Below, in pieces: positions 1 through 2,983 of a stretch of DNA of 5,711 nucleotides (positions are counted from its first letter, which is position 1; each line of letters begins with the position of its first letter). The translations under genes and the position numbers were made by a program. The notes below the pieces were generated by a model. That model did not search any database. It saw only the letters and a program-made list of their open reading frames with translations, and was not told where the DNA came from. Source of the stretch: Candidatus Woesearchaeota archaeon. GTDB lineage: Archaea; Nanobdellota; Nanobdellia; Woesearchaeales; GW2011-AR4. The stretch is from the NCBI GenBank assembly GCA_016185955.1, contig JACPMQ010000012.1, positions 1 through 5,711 on the forward strand, given 5' to 3'.

Positions 1-52
1 AGCATAGTGGCGCAATAATTATTGTTCGATTATTTAGTTGCGCCACTATGCT
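1..52. repeat. 15-bp perfect inverted repeat, 22-nt spacer
   Basis: Arms 1-15 (AGCATAGTGGCGCAA) and 38-52 are exact reverse complements around an A/T-rich spacer. The left arm begins at the first base of the window, so the stem may continue outside it. The arm sequence differs from the TTCC-type hairpins further right. The spacer contains GTTCGAT, as in a tRNA T-loop, but there is no acceptor or anticodon arm, so it is not a tRNA. It could be a stem-loop or an end of a mobile element; the function is unknown. Confidence 0.75.
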
Positions 53-77
53 TTGTGCTTGTGCGAAGCCTTAACTA

Positions 78-111
78 CGAAAATTCCACCGCTTTTGCGG
101 TGGAATTTTCG
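78..111. repeat. TTCC-type hairpin, copy 1
   Basis: A 15-bp perfect stem (78-92 with 97-111) closes a TTTT loop. It belongs to the same hairpin family as 175-210, 638-674 and 736-772, sharing the core TTCCACCG in the left arm and CGGTGGAA in the right. It lies downstream of the coiled-coil gene ending at 259. No long U-run follows it on either strand, so it is not a textbook intrinsic terminator. Confidence 0.8.
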
Positions 112-174
112 CAATGACGAAACCGATAAACACTCATTTGGCATCGTTTTGCCTTAACCACGGCTTGTCACTAT

Positions 175-210
175 CAAATTTCCACTGCTCTTTAGAGCAG
201 TGGAAATTTG
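175..210. repeat. TTCC-type hairpin, copy 2
   Basis: A 16-bp perfect stem (175-190 with 195-210) closes a TTTA loop. Its left arm shares the 12-mer TTTCCACTGCTC with the hairpin at 736-772, which is strong evidence of common origin. It lies about 50 nt past the stop of the coiled-coil gene read on the minus strand. Possible roles are 3'-end formation, RNA stabilisation or a dispersed palindromic repeat; the sequence alone does not decide. Confidence 0.8.
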
Positions 211-239
211 GCAAATTGCGCACAAGCACCGACTTTCGC

Positions 240-244
240 AAAAA
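240..244 (-). terminator. Possible U-tract terminator after the coiled-coil gene
   Basis: Read on the minus strand, a T5 run following GGG occurs about 14 nt after the stop codon ending at 259. Archaeal transcription can end at U-runs without a hairpin, so this is a plausible 3' end. The run is short and the call is tentative. Confidence 0.25.
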
Positions 245-258
245 CCCTTTATGTTGTG

Positions 259-636
259 TTAGCAGTTACGCTGCGAGCTTCTTATTTTTCTCTCCAAATT
301 CCTTATCTTTGCCTCTCTTTCTTTTTTTTGAGCAATTAAATCATCAATTTTTATTTTCACGGAAAGCAATTGCGCATTTAGCTCATTAATCATATTTCTG
401 TTCTCATTCAATGCCCTTTCCTTTTCTTCTTTTGCTGCTTGCAATTCCATCTCCAATCCATGAATTTTTTCCATCATCTCCTTTTCCAAAGCAGTTTTTG
501 CCTTTTTTATTTCTCCAGCTTTTAGGCTGTTATCTTTTTTTGAATGCCTGCTGGCTATCACACAAATTCTTCTCAAGAAATCCTTCCTGCTTAAATTGCT
601 CAAAGAAATATTTTCCATAGTTTGCATAGCCTGCAT
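259..636 (-). CDS. Small coiled-coil protein of unknown function
   Basis: I do not recognise this 125-aa protein. Residues 1-35 contain a short basic segment (SRKDFLRRICVIASRH, about 16-31). Residues 42-120 are almost uninterrupted charged helix rich in Lys, Glu, Arg and Ala with spaced Leu/Ile/Met, as expected for a coiled coil. There is no signal peptide or membrane segment, so a cytosolic self-associating or scaffold role is plausible but is inference. The start is uncertain: Met1, Met4 and Met7 (codon at 616-618) are all in frame, no clear Shine-Dalgarno is present, and a TAA directly upstream of Met1 prevents extension. Hairpin 638-674 abuts the ATG. It lies 140 bp downstream of the 194-aa gene, with no strong promoter between (only a weak A-rich, TATA-like stretch near 690-697), so it may be co-transcribed. 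The plus-strand frames over it are Phe/Ser/Leu-rich shadows. It ends in Asn-Cys, like CoaE. Confidence 0.7.
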   Translation of the reverse strand: MQAMQTMENISLSNLSRKDFLRRICVIASRHSKKDNSLKAGEIKKAKTALEKEMMEKIHGLEMELQAAKEEKERALNENRNMINELNAQLLSVKIKIDDLIAQKKEREAKIRNLERKIRSSQRNC

Positions 637-637
637 T

Positions 638-674
638 TAAAAATTCCGCCGTTCTATGAACAGCGGAATTTTTA
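638..674 (-). repeat. TTCC-type hairpin, copy 3, abutting a start codon
   Basis: A 17-bp stem (638-654 with 658-674) with a 3-nt loop has one imperfection, between 650 and 662. This is C:A on the plus strand but G:U on the minus strand, so a minus-strand RNA is fully paired. The 3' arm on the minus strand ends in T5, like an intrinsic terminator, although these Ts are in the stem. It lies immediately upstream of the first ATG of the coiled-coil gene (636). It could end transcripts of the upstream gene, or sequester the start region if transcription reads through. Confidence 0.75.
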
Positions 675-735
675 CTAATACTCTTTTGTATTTTTTAGTT
701 TTATCTCGATTTTGCTTGGGTTAGGTTGTCATTGT

Positions 736-772
736 GAATTTTTCCACTGCTCCAAGAACAGTGGAAAAATTC
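736..772 (-). repeat. TTCC-type hairpin, copy 4, just after a stop codon
   Basis: A 17-bp stem (736-752 with 756-772) closes a CAA loop on the plus strand. Its one imperfection, 750 with 758, is C:A on plus and G:U on minus, again favouring a minus-strand RNA. It starts 4 nt after the stop codon (777-779) of the 194-aa gene, so it is well placed for 3'-end formation or protection of that mRNA. No U-run follows the stem, which argues against a classical bacterial-style terminator; a T5 run lies in its 5' arm. Confidence 0.75.
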
Positions 773-776
773 GTTT

Positions 777-1361
777 TTATTTTTTAAGCCTTCCGAAAAG
801 CCCTGTTTTTTTAGGCTCTTCATTAAACTTCGGCTGCTCTTTAAATTCCTCTTTAAAGCTTTTAAATGGTATGTTTGGCATTGCAACAGGGCCTTGCGCA
901 AATCTTGGCTCATTAGGCGGTTCATTAGGCTGCGGCATGGGCATTTCATTAAATCTTGGCTCAAAGTTTGGCTTTTCAAATGTCGGCTGCCGGAAATTCT
1001 CAGGAAAATTTATTTTGGGCTGCGGAAATTTCTGTTTATTAACAAAATCAGAAATCATGTCGGAAACTGCAATCATACCATCTGCAATTATCCTGTTTTG
1101 CTCTATTATTTCATCAAGCTTCGCATTTATAGAGTCTCTGGGCATTAACTGCTCTTTTTCCTCAATCTTAAGCTCTTCCGCAGCTTGAGTAAATAATTTT
1201 ATCATAGAATCCATTGATTTTGCCAGCACTCCCATAGAGCTTACCAATTCTTTAGGGGAAACCTTTTCTACTTTTGAGTTTAGCGCTTCAACCTGTTTTT
1301 TAAGCTCATTAATTTGCCTGTGCGGCAGAATATCATAAGGCTCATTATCTTTATCTTCCAT
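777..1361 (-). CDS. Helical protein with Pro/Phe-rich disordered tail, unknown function
   Basis: This 194-aa protein has no function I can name; its architecture reminds me of conserved hypothetical proteins in Woesearchaeota-like archaea (recollection only). Residues 9-16 hold a short motif (YDILPHRQ), followed by a charged helix at about 17-33 (INELKKQVEALNSKVEK) and amphipathic helices to about 107. From about 110 the chain is Pro-, Phe-, Asn- and Glu-rich with repeated F-x-P-like and EPRF units, surely disordered, ending in the basic tip GLFGRLKK. There is no signal peptide or transmembrane span. I prefer the ATG at 1361 because GAGGGG lies 9 nt upstream; a TTG at 1370 would add three residues but touches that Shine-Dalgarno. 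It has its own BRE/TATA promoter (1407-1420). The tail and basic tip suggest a tethering or partner-binding role (inference). A hairpin follows the stop by 4 nt. Confidence 0.8.
   Translation of the reverse strand: MEDKDNEPYDILPHRQINELKKQVEALNSKVEKVSPKELVSSMGVLAKSMDSMIKLFTQAAEELKIEEKEQLMPRDSINAKLDEIIEQNRIIADGMIAVSDMISDFVNKQKFPQPKINFPENFRQPTFEKPNFEPRFNEMPMPQPNEPPNEPRFAQGPVAMPNIPFKSFKEEFKEQPKFNEEPKKTGLFGRLKK
900..963 (-). repeat. 13-bp direct repeat encoding EPRF within the tail
   Basis: AAATCTTGGCTCA occurs at 900-912 and 951-963. Both copies are in the same frame and encode Glu-Pro-Arg-Phe on the minus strand. Together with neighbouring Asn-Glu-Pro units this suggests growth of the disordered tail by short duplications. 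Confidence 0.6.
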
Positions 1362-1370
1362 TTCTACCAA

Positions 1371-1376
1371 CCCCTC
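1371..1376 (-). promoter_or_regulatory. Ribosome binding site deciding the start at 1361
   Basis: GAGGGG on the minus strand matches the archaeal Shine-Dalgarno core (GGAGG/GAGG) and is 9 nt before the ATG at 1361. The alternative TTG at 1370 would have no spacing, so this site favours the ATG. Confidence 0.6.
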
Positions 1377-1406
1377 TTTTTTATTATACTATTGTTATAA
1401 TAAATT

Positions 1407-1420
1407 TATATAAACGTTTC
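1407..1420 (-). promoter_or_regulatory. BRE/TATA promoter of the 194-aa protein gene
   Basis: The minus strand reads GAAACG followed directly by TTTATATA, a near-ideal archaeal BRE plus TATA box. Counting about 25 nt from the box centre puts the RNA start near 1385, giving a leader of roughly 25 nt that contains the Shine-Dalgarno at 1371-1376. It overlaps the space just past the HAD gene stop (1427), so the 194-aa gene is likely transcribed independently. Confidence 0.75.
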
Positions 1421-1426
1421 GGTTTT

Positions 1427-2092
1427 TCACTCAATAATGCCCAAAAGCATTCTAATGTCAGTAATTTCATAGTCCGCATATGATTTTTTTACTTTTGGGT
1501 TCCCATATCTTGCAAAGCATGTTTTCATTCCCAAGGATTTTGCGCCTTTAATATCCCTTTCAGGCCAGTCTCCTACCATCAAACATTCTTCTGGATTTAG
1601 CTTTAACTTCTTTAAAGCCGCCTTAAAAGGCAATTTAGAAGGCTTTAATCTTTCAGTGTCTTCAAATGCAACCACCACATCAAAATAATTTGTTAGCTTA
1701 ATAGACGCAAGCCTTATCCATGCCTTTAGCTTAGGGGCATCTGTAACTATAGCCAGCTTTATGCCTTTGCTTTTCAGCTTAAGAAGCACATAATCCACAT
1801 TTGGATACGGCTCAAGAAATCCTGTTCTTACTCTTCTATAGGCAACTACGCCATTTGCAAGTATCTTGTAGTCAATCTTTCCAGCAACCTTTTTTAAAAA
1901 TTTTTGAAAAATAGTTTTTTCCTCTAATCCATATTTATCATACAGCTCGAAAAGCATTTTAATGGCTTCATCATGCTTTACGCTCAATCCAGCTCCAATC
2001 ATAGCATCAATTGCAGCGCTGCAGCTAAGCCTTTTCATTTTTAAGAAATCAATTAATGTGTTGTCTAAATCAAATATAACAGCCTTTATCAT
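1427..2092 (-). CDS. HAD-superfamily (subfamily IA) phosphatase
   Basis: A 221-aa cytosolic haloacid-dehalogenase-type hydrolase, expected to remove phosphate from a small metabolite through an aspartyl-phosphate with Mg2+. All four HAD motifs are present: nucleophile Asp8 and acid/base Asp10 in FDLDNTL; Thr117 in IVTDAP; Lys150 in RLKPSK; and Asp175/Asp180 in MVGDWPERD. Residues about 16-85 form the helical C1 cap. The layout (cap, then FLEPYPNVD near 92-100, then the second core half) resembles the archaeal TIGR02253-type group, some members of which are annotated as glyceraldehyde-3-phosphate phosphatase; the actual substrate is unknown. The reading frame is open to 2176, but the ATG at 2092 is chosen because the protein then begins MIKAVIFDLD, as usual for the family, and GGTGG (2099-2103) and a promoter precede it. 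It is separated from coaE by 285 bp and appears to be its own transcription unit. Confidence 0.93.
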   Translation of the reverse strand: MIKAVIFDLDNTLIDFLKMKRLSCSAAIDAMIGAGLSVKHDEAIKMLFELYDKYGLEEKTIFQKFLKKVAGKIDYKILANGVVAYRRVRTGFLEPYPNVDYVLLKLKSKGIKLAIVTDAPKLKAWIRLASIKLTNYFDVVVAFEDTERLKPSKLPFKAALKKLKLNPEECLMVGDWPERDIKGAKSLGMKTCFARYGNPKVKKSYADYEITDIRMLLGIIE

Positions 2093-2098
2093 AAATTT

Positions 2099-2103
2099 CC
2101 ACC
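2099..2103 (-). promoter_or_regulatory. Probable ribosome binding site of the HAD gene
   Basis: GGTGG on the minus strand lies 6 nt before the ATG at 2092 and partly matches the GGTGA part of an extended archaeal Shine-Dalgarno. It supports the internal ATG over the longer open frame. Confidence 0.45.
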
Positions 2104-2128
2104 AATTTAGGATTACATAAATTTTGAT

Positions 2129-2149
2129 TATATATATTTTATGTTTCTG
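2129..2149 (-). promoter_or_regulatory. BRE/TATA promoter of the HAD gene
   Basis: The minus strand reads CAGAAAC, then ATAAAATATATATAA: a purine-rich BRE followed by a TATA box. An RNA start about 25 nt downstream, near 2108, would leave a leader of about 15 nt before the ATG at 2092. This placement also argues against starting translation at 2176, which lies upstream of the promoter. Confidence 0.65.
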
Positions 2150-2167
2150 AGGCTCATTAGAAATCTT

Positions 2168-2184
2168 AAAAGTCAAAAACTAAA
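2168..2184 (-). terminator. U-rich terminator of the lhr-coaE unit
   Basis: On the minus strand this reads TTTAGTTTTTGACTTTT, directly after the final arm of the palindrome 2183-2371. U-rich tracts are the usual archaeal termination signal, and the position between coaE and the HAD promoter fits. Confidence 0.45.
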
Positions 2185-2371
2185 GTGGCTGCTCCAAAAT
2201 AAGGGGCGGTGGGCAAGTAGAAGAATGTTAATTGTGCTATCAAAATGGCGTGTATGTGCAAAAATAATTTTGTTATATAGGCACGGACATTAATTTCCGT
2301 AAATAAATTATCCGTGCCTATATACTGCGGACTTTGACAATTATTACGGAAAGGCTCTGGAGCAGCCACTT
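2183..2371. repeat. 189-bp imperfect palindrome with 14-bp terminal inverted repeats
   Basis: The outer arms AAGTGGCTGCTCCA (2183-2196) and 2358-2371 are exact complements. Inside, 2229-2235 pairs with 2337-2343, 2241-2244 with 2333-2336, 2274-2287 (TATATAGGCACGGA) perfectly with 2311-2324, and 2291-2296 with 2305-2310. The nested order means the whole segment can fold as one long interrupted hairpin. It starts 6 nt past the coaE stop and ends at a U-rich tract. It could be a miniature inverted-repeat element, a structured 3' UTR or a small RNA. No matching target-site duplication is visible in the flanks. The 67-aa frame across it is not a credible gene. Confidence 0.6.
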
Positions 2372-2377
2372 ATATTG

Positions 2378-2962
2378 TTAGCAGTTACAAATTTCATTCA
2401 TTATCCTATCCACTTGCCTTTCACTCTTTTTTATTGTTTTGCTGTTATCCACAACAAAATCAGCATATTTTATTTTCTCCTTCAAAGGCATCTGGGATTT
2501 TATTATTTGGCTTATCTCTTTTTTAGAGTATTTTTTCTTTTTCAGCAATCTCTTAATTTGCTCCTTTTCATTGCATTTTACCACAATTATTTTATTTGCT
2601 ATATGCTGCATTTTAGCTTCAATTAGCAAAGGCGCATCAAGAACAATCTTCACATCATTTTTTTTATCATTGGCTTTTTTAATAATTGCGCTTACTCTTT
2701 TTTTTATATCTTTTATTATTACCGGATGGGTTATTTCATTGAGCTTTTTTAGCTTATCAGAGTCGCTAAAAGCAATTTTTCTGATTTTGTTTCTGCGCAG
2801 TGTTCCGAATTCCTTCAGCAATTTATTTCTCAAAAATTTATTTTTTTTATAAATGCCATGATACAACTCATCGGAGTTAATCACTTCAAAGCCATATTTT
2901 TTAAAAAGTTTAGCCACGGTTGTTTTTCCAGTTCCAAAGCTTCCTGTAACTCCTAATATCAT
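2378..2962 (-). CDS. coaE: Dephospho-CoA kinase, bacterial CoaE type
   Basis: A 194-aa P-loop kinase that phosphorylates the ribose 3'-OH of dephospho-CoA, the last step of coenzyme A synthesis, in the cytosol. The Walker A is GSFGTGKT at 7-14; a conserved Asp in VINSDELY is Asp31; THP at 78-80 and DAPLL at 109-113 are CoaE signatures; the lid and base segment runs Arg138-Leu139, SQM at 156-158, then KYADFVVDN with Asn173. Length is normal for CoaE (about 200). The lid is unusually Lys-rich (KKKK at 141-144), with Lys where bacterial enzymes often have a second Arg. Many archaea use an unrelated GTP-dependent dephospho-CoA kinase, so this type suggests ancient transfer or DPANN inheritance (inference). 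The ATG follows the lhr stop by 21 bp, with only weak Shine-Dalgarno matches (AAGGA at 2977-2981, GTGAT nearer), so the two are probably co-transcribed. Confidence 0.93.
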   Translation of the reverse strand: MILGVTGSFGTGKTTVAKLFKKYGFEVINSDELYHGIYKKNKFLRNKLLKEFGTLRRNKIRKIAFSDSDKLKKLNEITHPVIIKDIKKRVSAIIKKANDKKNDVKIVLDAPLLIEAKMQHIANKIIVVKCNEKEQIKRLLKKKKYSKKEISQIIKSQMPLKEKIKYADFVVDNSKTIKKSERQVDRIMNEICNC

Positions 2963-2983
2963 TTATCACTCACTATTCCTTAA

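Larger units (their letters stand above)
55..229. other. Gene-free structured region with nested hairpins
   Basis: An 11-bp inverted repeat (GTGCTTGTGCG at 55-65, its complement at 219-229) encloses hairpins 78-111 and 175-210, so a transcript or single strand could fold as a multi-branch structure. A near-identical direct repeat GCCTTAAC[T/C]ACG also occurs at 68-79 and 151-162, close to each hairpin, suggesting a duplicated module. I see no convincing coding sequence in 1-258. A structured non-coding RNA is possible but unproven: no promoter is evident and no known RNA family is recognised. Confidence 0.4.

Noticed and set aside
1..229. CRISPR array or tRNA
   Set aside because: The hairpins are neither regularly spaced nor identical as direct repeats with unique spacers, and the GTTCGA in 1-52 lacks the rest of a cloverleaf.
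114..389. Plus-strand 91-aa open frame
   Set aside because: It crosses a hairpin and then runs antisense to the coiled-coil gene; its Phe/Leu/Ser-rich composition is that of a reverse-strand shadow, and no promoter or Shine-Dalgarno supports it.
701..979. Minus-strand 92-aa frame overlapping the 194-aa gene
   Set aside because: Out-of-frame shadow of the Pro-rich tail that also runs through hairpin 736-772; no start signals.
712..1188. Plus-strand 158-aa open frame, Gly/Ser/Cys-rich
   Set aside because: Antisense to the 194-aa gene, which has a promoter, a Shine-Dalgarno and a coherent domain layout. The Gly-rich stretches come from Pro and Lys codons on the other strand.
2093..2176. N-terminal extension of the HAD protein to 2176
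   Set aside because: It would start upstream of the BRE/TATA promoter, and adds 28 non-family residues before the conserved MIKAVIFDLD start.
2166..2369. Minus-strand 67-aa open frame between coaE and the HAD gene
   Set aside because: It lies entirely within the palindrome and its U-rich end; no Shine-Dalgarno and no recognisable protein features.
2174..2380. Autonomous insertion sequence
   Set aside because: No transposase frame and no clear target-site duplication flank the inverted repeats; only a non-autonomous element remains possible.
2439..2852. Hydrophobic plus-strand frame resembling a membrane protein
   Set aside because: Antisense to coaE; apparent membrane segments arise from Lys/Glu/Asn codons read in reverse.
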